Below the pieces are notes generated by a model, which was given only the letters and a program-made list of their open reading frames with translations, was not told the origin of the DNA and did not search any database. The translations under genes were made by a program, and so were the position numbers. A stretch of DNA of 32,452 bases from RGIG4140 sp045638265 (GTDB lineage Bacteria > Pseudomonadota > Alphaproteobacteria > CAAHEQ01 > UBA3637): assembly GCA_045638265.1 (NCBI GenBank), contig JAZUBA010000076.1:1-32452 (forward strand), given 5' to 3'. Of this stretch, positions 1-10,367 are shown piece after piece (position 1 is the first letter of the stretch; each line of letters opens with the position of its first letter).

Positions 1-141
1 CACAGCAACAATGGAATTCGGATTTGCAATTGCTGACGGTGTTGCATGACTTGGAAATACTGTTGGAATCTGAATTAATATGACAGTTTAATTTGTTATT
101 AGAAATTCAAAATAAATTCTTCACATCATGAAGGGGGGCGG
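1..141. repeat. Terminal direct repeat (circular overlap), left copy
   Basis: Bases 1-141 match 32312-32452 base for base. The repeat holds the last 29 codons of the major capsid gene, its TAA, and the start of the following intergenic segment. A gene fragment cut mid-codon and exactly continued at the other end means the two ends are the same locus. It is best explained as the overlap of a circular assembly or a circularly permuted genome. 141 is also a common assembler k-mer size, so the repeat need not be a biological terminal redundancy. Confidence 0.95.
2..91 (+). CDS. Major capsid protein, 3' fragment (same gene as 31326-32402)
   Basis: The first bases read in frame as the last 29 residues of the capsid protein, through GLGNTVGIGINMTV, and end at TAA 89-91. 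The piece is identical to the 3' end of the full gene at the other end of the window, so it is the split copy created by cutting a circle and not a second capsid gene. Two glycines here are encoded by TGA (position 47-49 and 71-73), showing the recoding in the first lines of the window. Confidence 0.9.
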
Positions 142-164
142 TTGTCGGTTATAACGATGAACCG

Positions 165-179
165 TCTCCTATGTGGAGA
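165..179 (+). other. Hairpin in the capsid to connector intergenic region
   Basis: TCTCC (165-169) and GGAGA (175-179) form a perfect 5-bp stem with loop TATGT. It lies in the 115-base gap between the capsid stop and the next gene. There is no T-run after it, so it is more likely an mRNA processing or attenuation element, or chance, than an intrinsic terminator. Confidence 0.3.
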
Positions 180-206
180 GCTTTATAACTTTATTATGCA
201 ATAAAC

Positions 207-404
207 ATGACAAAGAAATTAAAAAATATTTCAAAAGAAACACAGCTTGTTGACGGGGAAGAAATAAAAGCATGAGCAACTTTTGAAACAGTGCATTATG
301 CGAGCATATTAAGAAATTATCCAAATTTATTCGAGTTGGTGGAAGAAAAGGAAGAAAAGGAAGAAAAGGAAGAAAAACCAGCAAAGAAAACAACCAAAAA
401 ATAA
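207..404 (+). CDS. Small head-region protein with Lys/Glu-rich tail
   Basis: This 65-residue protein starts MTKKLKNISKETQLVDG. Its last third is a repeated EEKEEKEEK block followed by a Lys-rich end (KPAKKTTKK). I do not recognise the family. Small proteins of this size are common between the major capsid and the head-tail connector of HK97-type phages, where some are head decoration or connector accessory proteins, but that role is only inferred from position. The ATG follows ATAAAC. One glycine is encoded by TGA. The charged tail arises from tandem GAAGAAAAG repeats (about 340-375), which could vary in number by slippage. Confidence 0.7.
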
Positions 405-431
405 TCAATTTACCAAATATACTGAAAAACA

Positions 432-1049
432 ATGTATTCAAGTTTATCACAATTTAAAGATTATATCGGAATTGCACAAAGTGATACAAGCCAAGATGAA
501 ATGTTGACTTTGTTATTAAACAGTGCATGCGAACAAATAAACCATTTATGCGGTGTTGATTCTTTTGATCAAGACACGTATGAAGAACAAATTGACGCAA
601 GAAAAATTTATGTAAATTCATTTTGATATAATATTTTTGTGAAAAATAAGCCAGTTTCATCAATTGATGAAATAGACGGCGAAACATACAGCGGAGTAAA
701 AGGGGTTGATTATATGGTTGCAAGCCAAAGGAGAATAATTTTTAAAGAGTTCGATTCAGATTGTAAATTCGGTTTCGTAACAATTAAATATACAGCTTGA
801 TACGATAGGGCAAAACCTATTGAATGAAGCGACCAAACCGAAGATACTTTACCGGACGATTTGAAATTAATGGAAATGATGTTGGCGAGTGGAAGATACC
901 AGCAAAAATGAAACGAAGGAATATCAAGTTATAGGTTGGGTGACGAACAAATCGTTTTTGGTGGAAGAAATGGAGAAAGTGCGGACGATATGTTTTTTTC
1001 ATTCAGAATTATGCTTGATAAATATAAAAACTTTAATTTAGCAATATAA
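432..1049 (+). CDS. Head-tail connector protein (gp6-like)
   Basis: This 205-residue protein begins MYSSLSQFKDYIGI and continues with a helical SQDEMLTLLLNSACEQINHLCG stretch, the typical start of phage gp6-like connectors (a short helical bundle that opens with a linker and an 'LKxYIGI' motif). The family forms the dodecameric ring docked under the portal. The middle carries the expected beta-rich part (VKNKPVSSIDEIDG, then YMVASQRRIIFKEF). With TGA as stop it would be cut at residue 65; with TGA as Gly it runs to TAA at 1047. It follows the capsid gene and precedes the head-closure gene, the usual order. The C-terminal 60 residues are longer than in minimal members. Confidence 0.8.
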
Positions 1050-1058
1050 AAGGTTGTA

Positions 1059-1373
1059 ATGATTTTATATAACAAAACGGCGACAAAATACGGATATACA
1101 AGGGGAAGCAACGGAATATCAACATATGGAGAAACCGGTGTTTCGTTTCCATGTAATGTGCAACCATTAACAACGCAAGAATTCATATCCGCATGATTCG
1201 ACAGTTCAATGGTATATAAAGTATACAGATTATATTGCGAATATTCGGGGGTTGTTGTTGGTGATAAATTAAGCATTGATTGAACCACATATATTGTAAA
1301 ATCCGTTCAAAGGTGGGACGGTTTGAAAAGGAAATTTTACAAATTAACGATTTCAGAAAGCGAATGAGCGTAA
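1059..1373 (+). CDS. Head closure (head-tail joining) protein
   Basis: The 104-residue product has the small beta-barrel pattern of phage head-closure proteins (SPP1 gp16 / HK97 gp9-type). It includes VVGDKLSIDGTTYIVKSVQRWDG, the typical 'G D .. .. dG ..y.V' turn, and ends with a beta strand KLTISE. These proteins close the connector after packaging and receive the tail. Size and position between the connector and the gp10-like protein fit. The gene starts 10 bases after the connector stop and overlaps the next gene by 10 bases, which suggests translational coupling. Several glycines, such as that in SIDGTTY, are TGA codons. Confidence 0.75.
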
Positions 1374-1714
1374 CATGGGGCGGTGATATAGAAAAATTAA
1401 TGGAAGTGGACGAAAGATTAAACGCCACAATTCAGATAATTTTAACAGATGTTGCATTGGAAATTTCAAACAATGCGAAGGAAAACGCACCATATTTGAC
1501 ATGAGCTTTAAGAAGAAGTATTGCACCGGATTTCAATTCAATAAAAAAATGATTTTCGGTTGTATGATCACCTTTGAAATATGCAAGTGTAAGGGAATTT
1601 GTGAATTATAAAAATCCACAAACAAGATATTATTTGGAAAGGGCTTTTACAGAGCACGAATGAGAAATTACAAATATTATTTTGGAAGATTTAAACATTA
1701 ATTTGAAAAAATAA
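1364..1714 (+). CDS. HK97 gp10-like head-tail protein
   Basis: The 116-residue protein carries the family hallmark APYLTGALRRSI (about residues 43-54), where homologs have 'aP..TG.Lr.Si', then KYASVREFVNYKNPQTRYYLERAF, which corresponds to the usual 'Y....E.G......f...a'. HK97 gp10-like proteins act at the head-tail interface or in tail completion. The glycine of TGALRRSI is a TGA at 1502-1504, one of the cleanest proofs of recoding. The ATG at 1364 lies inside the end of the preceding gene and the stop overlaps the next ATG (TAATG), so three genes are coupled. Confidence 0.82.
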
Positions 1715-2166
1715 TGACAGAAACAACCACATATTCATTTAAACAAATTGGGGATACAATATATAATAAAATGCTTGAAATTACAACATGAGAAAATGCA
1801 AGAATTTGAGCAGTTTATAACCATGACATAAAAATTGAAAATTGAATAAGTTTTCCGGCAATTATCATTACTCCGGACAATGGAAACATAAGATATCTTG
1901 ATTCTTGCAGTTACGAATCAGAAATTAATTTTACAGTAAGATTAATTGACAGAATTCAAGACAGCATTTCAACCGTGGAAGAAAACATGAGAGCGGTTGC
2001 AGATATAATGATCCAAAAATTAAAAGAAATTGAATCTATTGTGTGGAATAATGACGATTGATACACTGTAAAATGTATGTTTACATATAACTGGTGATTT
2101 GCAGATACGCAAGAACCAATGAGAGTGTTTAATGTAAATTGTGCATTTACCAGTGTTTCAAAATAA
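1714..2166 (+). CDS. Tail terminator / tail completion protein
   Basis: This is a 150-residue protein in the position of the tail terminator (gpU/gp17-type), between the gp10-like protein and the major tail gene. It has a mixed alpha/beta pattern: an N-terminal helix (KQIGDTIYNKMLEI), a central strand pair (SEINFTVRLIDRIQ), a long helix (STVEENMRAVADIMIQKLKEI) and a C-terminal strand ending VFNVNCAFTSVSK. This matches the terminator fold, whose hexamer caps the tail tube. The start codon overlaps the previous stop. Assignment rests on synteny and secondary-structure pattern rather than on a signature motif. Confidence 0.6.
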
Positions 2167-2190
2167 TTTATCTCTTTATACAATACAAAC

Positions 2191-2385
2191 ATGGCATGCA
2201 AATGATGTAAAGAAAAAAAACCGGAAATCGAACAACACGTAAATATTGTGATCGATAACGGTGTAAGAAAATATTCATTTCCAAAGTGGGGTTTAATTGT
2301 GGAATGAAAAACAATGCTTGAAGCATTAGAGAAAGCAAGGAAAATCATGAAGAATAGAGAAAATTCTGAATGAGAAAAAGAATAA
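2191..2385 (+). CDS. Small Cys-containing protein, unknown
   Basis: The protein has 64 residues and begins MACKGCKEKKPEIEQHVNIVIDNG. A single CxxC near the start (C3 and C6, with the intervening Gly a TGA codon) could bind metal if dimerised, but no second Cys pair is present. A strand-like YSFPKWGLIVEGK segment is followed by a charged helix. It sits between the tail terminator and the major tail protein with short gaps, so it is co-transcribed with the structural operon. I do not recognise the family and assign no function. Confidence 0.65.
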
Positions 2386-2413
2386 TTATTTTAATTCATT
2401 ACCAATTTAAAAA

Positions 2414-3556
2414 ATGGCATACATTGGAAGATTATCAGCAATTTGACTTGGAAAAGAAACAACAAGGGGGACGGCAGTTCAACCAGTTGTTTGGATTCCA
2501 AAAGAAAGCGGGGTTTTAAATCCAAGCCTTGAAAGTGCAACAGACGAATCATGATATGGTGTAATTGACGGAGTTTACGATTCATTTACAACCAAAAATT
2601 CTTCAAACTTATCTCTGAGCGGTGTTGCAAGGGATAATTCACTTTGATATTTATTTCTTGGTGCTTTATGAAAATACACAAAATTATATTGTGTAACTGG
2701 AACGCCAAGCGGTGGAACACCAGCAAGGGGTGACATACTTTCTTGAAATGGTGCAGTATTAAAGAAAATAATTGTTATCGGAACAACAACTTATTATTTC
2801 TTTGATAAAGCAACAAGCGGAAGCATTGGAAACGGAACATGGACAATGACAGCAACAGCCGTAAATATTAACGCACATTTCTTTGAAGTATTACAAAGCA
2901 ATTCACACCCAACGTTTACACTTTACGATGATGATCCAGTTGCTTGAAGTTATGCTCCATATTGTATGATTAATTCGTTTGAATTATCATGCGAAGTTGC
3001 GGATTATGTAAAATTCACAGCAGAGTTTATGTGAAAACAAATGCAAGCAATACAAGGAAGCGTAACGCCAGCATATGCAACAGAAAACGCATTTACAGCA
3101 AGCATGGCGGGTGTAAGGTTCGCAAGTGATGAAAGTGGTTTGAATAGTGCAAGTGAGCAATGCATGCAGAATTTCAGACTTTCAATTAATAAGAATTTAA
3201 CAGATATTCAGTGTTTTGGTGACACAGATGTTGCAGATATATATAACCAACAATTCGGAATCGAAGGAGATTTTGAAGCCGTTTATGAATCAACAACATT
3301 GCGTGATTACGTGTTAAATTCACAGAAAAAAGCAATGAGATTTTATGCAGTAAATGGAAATGCAACAGCATTGGCAACATGAATTTATCCTTCAATCTAT
3401 ATTGATTTAATGAAGGTTGGAATGAATGAATGGAGCAAATCAGACGGAAACGATGAAATAATCAAACAAACAATGGGATATACTGGACAATACAACAATG
3501 ATGACGGTTGCTCAATCGAAATCTTGTTATTAAATAACAATTCAACTGGATATTAA
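2414..3556 (+). CDS. Major tail protein (tail tube)
   Basis: At 380 residues this is the expected size and position for the tail-tube subunit: after the terminator, before the tail-assembly chaperone and tape measure. The N-terminus (MAYIGRLSAIGLGKETTRGTAV) has the short glycine-rich start seen in many tube proteins. The protein is rich in Thr, Ser and Gly with alternating strands and ends with a beta segment (CSIEILLLNNNSTGY). No specific motif proves it, so the call is mostly synteny. More than ten glycines are TGA codons. A stable hairpin follows the stop (3564-3602). Confidence 0.7.
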
Positions 3557-3563
3557 TATATCC

Positions 3564-3602
3564 ACGTGCTTGCAGTTTTTCCTTGTTTCTCTGTAAGCAC
3601 GT
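3564..3602 (+). terminator. Hairpin after the major tail gene (partial terminator or processing site)
   Basis: ACGTGCTTGCAG (3564-3575) pairs with CTGTAAGCACGT (3591-3602): 12 pairs with one G-U wobble. The loop is T-rich. Only ATTTC follows, so there is no proper U-tract and full termination is doubtful. The site is where phages often lower expression, between the abundant tube protein and the scarce chaperone and tape-measure genes, which fits an attenuating hairpin or an RNA-stabilising 3' end. Confidence 0.55.
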
Positions 3603-3642
3603 ATTTCAAAACAAGGAATTTTAACTTATAAACAAGGAAAAC

Positions 3643-3933
3643 ATGAAAGTTACAATTAATGGAAACGAAAAAGAAGTTATCGTTTCAACAACTTATACAA
3701 GAAAAATTGACCGTGGTTACAACGACATAATTCTTGAATGAGTAAAAGCGAATCCGTCGCAATTAGAAAACATGAATATTGAAATTGATGTTACAAGAGC
3801 ACAAAAAGCAAATGATTTTTTGATTACAGAAATGACAAATTTAACAGCGGAAGAATTGGAAAATATGAATATGGACGATTACAACGCAGTATTGCAAGAA
3901 GTGCTAAAAGTAAAAATACCCAGTGAAAAATAA
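3643..3933 (+). CDS. Tail assembly chaperone, short form (gpG-like)
   Basis: The 96-residue protein lies between the major tail gene and the tape measure, the conserved place for the gpG/gpT chaperone pair. It starts MKVTINGNEKEVIVSTTYTRKIDRGY, a beta hairpin typical of Gram-positive-type siphophage chaperones, followed by helices (LTAEELENMNMDDYNAVLQEVLK). The family coats the tape measure during tail assembly and is usually made in a short and a frameshifted long form. A second open frame overlaps its end (3914-4174) with no start of its own. The start is preceded by ACAAGG, the recurrent ribosome-binding motif of this genome. Confidence 0.7.
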
Positions 3934-4174
3934 TTTAATACTGGAACAATTTTGAAAAACTTTGAGAACATGACACGGATTAACAAAAGAACACCGCGAT
4001 TATATTCTCATTAAAGAATTATATCATTGCAAGCCGTCAGATTTGGATAATGAAGACGAGCACGTATTGGATTTACACTTTGCAATGATCCAAGAAGAAA
4101 GGAAACGGGAACATATCCAAAATAAGAGAATGGAACAAAAAACAAGGGTTGTTTCATCACATAATAAGCAATAA
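3914..4174 (+). CDS. Tail assembly chaperone, T-frame extension reached by frameshift
   Basis: This frame is open from 3914 to TAA 4172-4174 and encodes LEQFGKTLRTGHGLTKEHRDYILIKELYHCKPSDLD and a charged C-terminal helix, the kind of sequence found in the gpT part of gpGT. It lacks a good start codon upstream of its conserved part and lies in the +1 frame relative to gpG. A shift in the overlap 3914-3930 would fuse it to gpG. The run GAAAAATAA at the gpG end allows a -2 slip on the As or a +1 hop at the stop. Most phages use -1; -2 is known from Mu and +1 from some Listeria phages. The gap to the tape measure is 2 bases. Confidence 0.6.
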
Positions 4175-4176
4175 AC

Positions 4177-5931
4177 ATGGCATGAGTTGAATATGATTTG
4201 AAATTAAAAATCACGGCGGAAAACCAAGCAACCGCCGAGCTTCAAAAAATGAATTCGCAAATTACAAACATTGGTAAAGTTATTTGATGACGGGCAGTTT
4301 GAAAAACTTTATTAAAGGGTGTAAAAAATGTTGCGGACGAAGTTTTAACGTTATGATGAAATTTGGAACAAGCGGAAGTTGCTTTTACAACCATGCTTTG
4401 AAGTGGGGAAGAAGCAACCAAAATGTTAAAAGATTTAACAAATTTTGCGAAGAAAACACCATTTGAATTAACTTGAATTAGGGATAATGCGAAACAATTA
4501 TTGTGAATGTGAATTGAAGCGGAAAAAATAATTCCAACATTAAAAAGTTTGGGTGACGTTTCCGCGTGATTAAGTATTGATTTAAGCCGTGTTGCTTTGA
4601 ATTACGGACAAGTAAGAAGCCAAGGAAAATTGACTTGAAGGGAATTAAGGGATTTTATGATTCAATGAGTTCCTTTATTGGACGAATTATCAAAGAACCT
4701 TGGAAAAACAACAACGGAAATTCAAGATATGATCAGTAAAGGATTAATCACATTTCCAATGGTTGAAGAAGCTTTTAAAACCATGACAAGTGAAGGTGGA
4801 AGATTCGCAGATTTAATGGATAAACAAAGCCAAACATATCAAGGAATGGTTTCAAACTTGCATGACAGTTTTACATCAATTAAAGAATCAATTTGACGTG
4901 CAATATTACCAATTCTTGAAAGGATATTACCAATAATTGCAAATATTGTGGAAAAAATCGCCGATTGGGTTGAAGCAAATCCAGAATTAGCGTCAACATT
5001 AACCGTTATTGTTGCGGGTGCGGTTGCGTTAGTTGGTGTTTTGTCTTGACTTGGTGCAATTATTCCAATTGTGAGTGCTTGAATGTCAGTTTTAACTTGA
5101 CCAATTGGGCTTGTTGCGGGTGCGATTGCATTATTAGCAACAGCATGGATTAATGATTGGGGTGGAATAAGGGAAACAACGGCGGAAGTTACGGAAAAAA
5201 TAAGTGCGATACTTTGACCACGGTTTGAAAAGTTGCATAATTGGTGGGTTGAACATGGAGAAACTGTAATGATCTATGTGGAAGAAATAATGGGTGCAAT
5301 TGCAGATACAATCGGAACATGTCTTGAAATTATCGCAGTTACAATCGCCGGAACATTGGAAACAATCCAAGCATGAATTGCAATTTTCAAAGCAATATGG
5401 AATGGTGATTGGGAAGAAGTAAATAATATTGCGGTTGGTTGGGCTCAAAACATCGACGCATTATTAACCGAAGCTTTTGGTGATTTGTGGACAAATATAA
5501 AAAATGCTTTTAGAGAATGAATTGACACGGTTTTGGGTTGGGTTGAAAGTTTTGTTGGTGCAATTGAAGGTGTTGTTGAAAGGATCAGAAACGCATGGAA
5601 TAACGTAAAAAGTGCGGCTCAAAGCGTTGTTTCAAGTGCAAAAAGCAAATATGATAGCGCGGTTGCTTCATTAAAAAGTTTGGTTTCATGAAAAAAAGCT
5701 GGTTGATGACCAGTTGTAATGTGAAACACATATTTGGTTTGAGAAAAGTGACCGGAGCTTTTTGTTCCGAACCAAAGCGGAAAAATAATCCCAAATAATG
5801 AAATTACCAACAATAATTGAATTACAATAAATATTTCATGAGTAAGCGTAAGAAATGACAACGATATTACAGCTCTTGCAAAAGAAATGATCAGACAAAT
5901 AAAGTTGGAAAAACAATTTAATATTACATAA
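4177..5931 (+). CDS. Tape measure protein
   Basis: The 584-residue protein has the tape-measure plan: helical N-terminus (LKLKITAENQATAELQKMNSQI), a conserved FTTMLGSGEEATKMLKDL and FAKKTPFEL block, central hydrophobic segments (residues about 275-325) and a C-terminal GGGPVVMGNTYLVGEKGPEL (about residues 509-528), the signature end of many tape-measure proteins. In that signature four glycines are TGA codons where homologs have invariant Gly. It sets tail length and takes part in DNA delivery. At 584 residues the tail would be short; about 0.15 nm per residue gives near 90 nm (inference from the general rule). Confidence 0.93.
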
Positions 5932-5958
5932 AACATTTATTACATATAACAATTAAAA

Positions 5959-6792
5959 ATGGACAACATACTACTTAACAGCGGTTTATTATGAAATGCA
6001 CCAAAGGGGAAGAAAAGCACATTTTCGGAAAGTGGTATGTTTGTTTTTAATTGATACAATTTGCATAATTGAAAAACAAGAAGGGTGCTTGAATCAAACC
6101 ACGATGACCTTTGAAATGTTGCATATGAAACATACGATTATTCAAGGGCGGATTGATGAAATGCATTGAGTAAATATTACAGAACAAAAACAATTACAAT
6201 AACCATGTGTTTGAGTGCGGACGATGAAAACGGCTTGAATGATTTAATTGACGAATTGAAGTTTCAAACAAGCAAAATGCAAGGTTATTTGGATATAATT
6301 ATTAATTGACTTGTTAGAAGGTGGGAAGCAACATTGACAAGCTTGCAGTTCGGAAGAAAAGGTTATAATATTAATTTTTTGCAAAATGTGGTTTTAACTT
6401 TTGAATGTGTGAATCCGTCAGCTTTCAATTTAACAAGTATTACAAACAGATATTCGGGATTATCCGGAAATTATGCAACAGAATTAAATTATTCTTGAAA
6501 AGTGAATTGTTACCCAACAATTTATATTGTGGTGCAAAATGAAACAAATTTGACGTGATTCCAAATTGACATGAATGGTTATAAATTCCAAATTTCGGGG
6601 GAATATCAAGCCGGAGATTTTATAATAATTGACGGAGAAACAAAGCTTGTAAAAATAAACGGAACAACAACGGCGTATATGTGACCATTTCCAGTTATTG
6701 AACCATGATTAAACCACATTGAAATTAGCATTAATTCGGGAGCAATTGCGAATTACGATATGATTTTTATTTATAAGAAATTATTCTTGTAA
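5959..6792 (+). CDS. Distal tail protein (Dit-like)
   Basis: This 277-residue protein lies directly after the tape measure, the fixed place of Dit in siphophages. The N-terminal half includes NHDDLGNVAYETYDYSRADGGNALSKYYRTKTITITMCL, the Dit pattern of a beta-rich ring domain with a strand 'r.I.i...l'. The DELKFQTSKMQGYLDI helix and RRWEATLTSL strand follow. The C-terminal part has the galectin-like set of strands (YPTIYIVVQN, FQIDMNGYKFQISGEYQAGDFIIIDG). It forms the hexameric hub below the tail tube. The stop overlaps the next start (TAATG). Confidence 0.75.
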
Positions 6793-7796
6793 TGATCAGA
6801 TACGATATAAAAGCATATACAAAAGAAGGGACATATATTACAACCATTAATCCAAATGTTGTTATGAATGACATATCTTTTTCTTCAAACGTAAACGGGG
6901 GGCTTGGACAATTGAATTTAAACCTTGCGTTGAGTTTTGGGGATACAACGTTTCATGGTGGGGAAATAATAAAAGTGATACTTTATAATGAAAGATACAA
7001 GCAAGGAAAACAGATTTATATGTGATTTGTTTCACAGATTTCAAGGGTGTATGATACAAACAAAGGATATATAAAACTGGTTTGTTTGTGAATCGCGAGT
7101 TTATTAACAAGCGTATTATTTACATGATCATATAACGGGACGGCGGAAACAATATTGAATGCAATTATTGCGGAGTTCAACAGCAATTACGCTTGAAGTT
7201 TAATTTCAGTTGGTGGAATTGATGAATACGAAGAAAATATAAATGTGGAATTTAAAGATTGAACAAGTTGCCAAAAAGCAATCGAGCAAGTAAACGAAAT
7301 CGCCAATTATTACCGGTTTATAAATGCAGAGTGAAAATTTTATTTCAGAAAAAAGGGGACACAAACCGAGCACATCATGGCGAATAAACAAGAAGTTGAA
7401 AGCATGAATTTAAATTACAGCATTGAATCAATTGTAAACAGAATATTTGTCGCAAGAAAAGACGGAACAGTAAAAATGTATGAAGATAATATTTCGCAAA
7501 GTTTATATGGAATAAAAGAAGAATACAGCAACCAGCAAAGCATAGTGGACGCAACAACGCAAGACGAATTTGGAAATAATTATATCGCCCAATATTCAAA
7601 TCCGAAGAACGCAAGCACGGTGGTTGTAAATAGCGAATATGATATTGAAAAAATTGAACCGTGAGACACAATAACAATTGTAAATTCAGAATACGAAATA
7701 AAGAATTTAACAATTGAAAAAATAAATTATTCTCCAAGTAAAGTTACGTTGACTTTGGAAGAAAACGAAAGTTTATGGAGTGTAATCAGTGAATAA
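6792..7796 (+). CDS. Tail hub / baseplate protein (Tal-like)
   Basis: The 334-residue protein follows Dit and overlaps it by one base, the usual place of the tail-associated hub (Tal, gp27-like fold). It starts MIRYDIKAYTKEGTYITTINP and has beta-rich segments, an FKDGTSCQKAIEQVNEIANYY helix and a final PGDTITIVNSEYEIKNLTIEKINYSPSKVTLTL. 'pGD.i.i...' near the C-terminus is common in gp27/gpD-like hub domains. No peptidase motif is visible, so I do not call a tail lysin. Assignment is by synteny plus fold-like pattern. Confidence 0.65.
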
Positions 7797-7831
7797 AAGC
7801 CAAATTATTTTACATCTTATTATATTATATC

Positions 7832-10324
7832 ATGGTATTTGTGAAATTCAGAAACACCAATAATGCAAGTTCAACACTTATTGCCGATATATCAGCAAGT
7901 GCAACAGCATTATTAATTAAAGATTGAGATCAATCTTTATTTCCAACCCATTTTCCATTTCTTTTGACTTTGGAACATTTGGATTCGGAAGAAAATGTTA
8001 TTTTGAGGGAAATCGTAAAAGTAATATGAAGTAACCAAAATTCATTTACAGTTGAAAGAAGTGCGGGGGTTTGTGTTCAAGACGATACAGCTTCAAACAG
8101 AAGCCAAGACAACACAGCACATGCATTTTATTCATGAGATAAAGTTTCTCTTTATTGGACAGCCGAACAAGTAAGGGATATTCAAGAAAGGTTGGAAACA
8201 AGCGTAAACGATCCAGCAATTGCGGACGAATACGACAATACAGCAACATATGCAGTATGAGATATTGTAATGTATAAAGGGGACAGATATTCATGCTCAA
8301 CAGCCGTTTCAACACCGGAAGAATTTGACAGCACAAAATGGACAAAAGTTGGTGTTCAATACGACCTTGATTACATGCAACAAGAAATTGATTATTTAAT
8401 GGCTTGAAGTGGTGCAACATCAGACCACCTTGAAGACCGTGGGCTTGTTTGAACGAATTATGATATAAACACGGATAAATTATTCAGACAATTAACGCCA
8501 ACATACGAAAACGCAACAAATGCAGTAAATATTGGAGATATAAACGACGACAAAGAAATACATATTCAAAGACAAGGAAGCGGGACACAAAGCAATAAAT
8601 TAAAATTAAAAGTTAAATTATGATGATCTCCAACAACAAGTTTAATTGTGGAAGTTAGAAAATGAATCAGCGTAATTGATAGCAACACATGAGAAAGTTA
8701 TTGGTATGGTGATTCAAATAATATAATAGCAACAGCAACTTTGCCATATACAGATTTTGATTCAAACCGAAAAGACGTTGAAATTACATTAAATAATTCT
8801 TTTGGTTGAACCGAAGGGGAATTGTTGGATATTGTATTATATCAAACAAGCCACACAGTAAACGCAAGCAATTATTATATTATTGGAATTGATTCAACAC
8901 AAAAAAGCGACGCTTTTCAATGTATAAGAGTAAACGGAACAACTTATAAAAGAACGCAATTAATGCCGTATTGTATTTCGGATTGATTCGCAAGTATAAT
9001 GATGGAACGTGTAACAACAAGCGGTGCATATGCATTGCCAAGAGTTCAAGCAACACTTGGAGAAATTACAAGGGTTACAACATACGGAAGACACATTGAC
9101 GGAATTTGGCTTGACCATAATTCAGAAAGCACAATTGAATATATATCGTCAAGATATTTAACAATGACAATGTATATTGACGAAAGCAAATCTGATCCAA
9201 GCCAAATGATAACATATGGAGACGACGCAACAGATATGACAGCCGGAAGTTCAGATTGGGACGATTTCTTCGGTTATAGACCTTGTTTGTTGGACGCAAG
9301 CGGAAACGTTTATAAATATTTGAATCCATTGGATTATACAAAAGATATTGATTGAAACGATGTTTCAAATTACGTAACTGGAACAGACGGAACATATAAC
9401 GTAATGGTTGAATTTCCAAGGCGTGGTTTCAAAATGAGTAAATCATGAAGTATAATTACAGTTTCAATAACAGATAATCCAGCAGATTATGCAAATGGTT
9501 TCCATTATTACGCACATACAAGGTGACCAGTTGATTTGAGCCAAGATGATACAAGCGCAAGCGAAATCCAATATGCAAAGGATTATTTCTATTTGGGAGC
9601 ATATAAAGGGTATGTGCAAGATTCAAAATTAAGAAGTATAAGCGGAAAAATACCAACAACAACGATTTATATTTATGACGCAAGAACAAACGCAAGAGCC
9701 AATTGAACCGGTTACGAACAAAGCGGATTTTATCAATTGGAAATCAGAAAAGCATATTACGCAATGAAATATAAAAACATGAATTCGCAAGCAACACTTG
9801 GACGCGGATTTGTGGATAAAACAAGTGGTTGGAGTTCTACAAGTTGCCAAACATGAGCAACAAATTCAAGGTGATTGGATTATGGTGTAACAAGCACGGG
9901 AACAGACATTTCTGTAAATAGAGTAAAATTTGCATGAATAGAAGATCCACGGGGAAATATTTGGGAATGGGTAGATTGAATAAATTTAAACAATTACCAT
10001 GCATATGCTTCATGCGACGCAGATAACTGGGTGCATGATTCAACAGCAACTCCATATTATGATATTGGAACGTTACCAAGCACATCAGATTCTTATATTA
10101 AAACAGTGCTTTGAACAACAAAAGGTTGATTCTTACCAGCAAGCGTCGGTGGAAGCGATTCAACTTATTATTGCGATAATTACCGAGTTAATTCCGGTGC
10201 TCGCGTCGTGCTTTCCGGTGCGAGTTGGGATTATGCGTCGACGGCGGGGGCTTTTGTGATGCGTCTGTATTATGCTTCTTCGGCTCGTAGCGCTTATCTC
10301 GGGGCTCGCTTGATGTTCCTTTAA
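7832..10324 (+). CDS. Receptor-binding tail protein with DGR variable repeat
   Basis: The 830-residue protein has an N-terminal tail-attachment region, a small carbohydrate-binding-like module (TYAVGDIVMYKGDRYSCSTA, about residues 133-155), a long beta-rich middle and a C-terminal FGE-sulfatase/C-type-lectin-like domain marked by PRGNIWEWVDG (about 705-716) and the GARVVLSGASWDYAS region. The last 41 variable residues (788-828) are encoded by the variable repeat 10193-10314, whose template lies downstream. In known DGRs (Bordetella phage Mtd) this fold displays diversified residues for ligand binding, so the protein most likely binds the host surface. The stop TAA sits in the loop of a 12-bp hairpin. 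More than 40 TGA codons must be read as Gly to keep the frame open. Confidence 0.9.
10193..10314 (+). repeat. DGR variable repeat (VR)
   Basis: This 122-base segment aligns without gaps to the template repeat 10589-10710. By hand alignment it differs at 28 positions, and at every one the template has A; none of the 84 non-A template positions differs. Ten template adenines are unchanged. This pattern is diagnostic of adenine-specific mutagenic retrohoming. The VR encodes residues 788-828 of the tail protein. Its template codons are mainly AAY and ACN, so substitution changes most of those amino acids. Confidence 0.97.
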
Positions 10325-10337
10325 TAGGAACATCAAG
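10309..10337 (+). promoter_or_regulatory. Hairpin/cruciform at the 3' end of the VR
   Basis: CTTGATGTTCCT (10309-10320) and AGGAACATCAAG (10326-10337) form a perfect 12-bp inverted repeat with a 5-base loop TTAAT that contains the stop codon of the tail gene. Hairpins or cruciforms just downstream of the VR promote target recognition in other DGRs. Its exact placement at the 3' border of the homology supports that role. Termination of the tail mRNA is an alternative, but no U-tract follows. Confidence 0.8.
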
Positions 10338-10367
10338 TGAACGTTTTAATTCACTGGTTCAAACAAA

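Noticed and set aside
157..204. 15-residue frame MNRLLCGELYNFIMQ after the capsid gene.
   Set aside because: Too short, overlaps a hairpin, no ribosome-binding site and no recognisable feature.
340..375. Tandem GAAGAAAAG units, looked at as a CRISPR or iteron array.
   Set aside because: They have no spacers, encode an in-frame EEK repeat, and are better seen as a coding microsatellite. No CRISPR array was seen anywhere.
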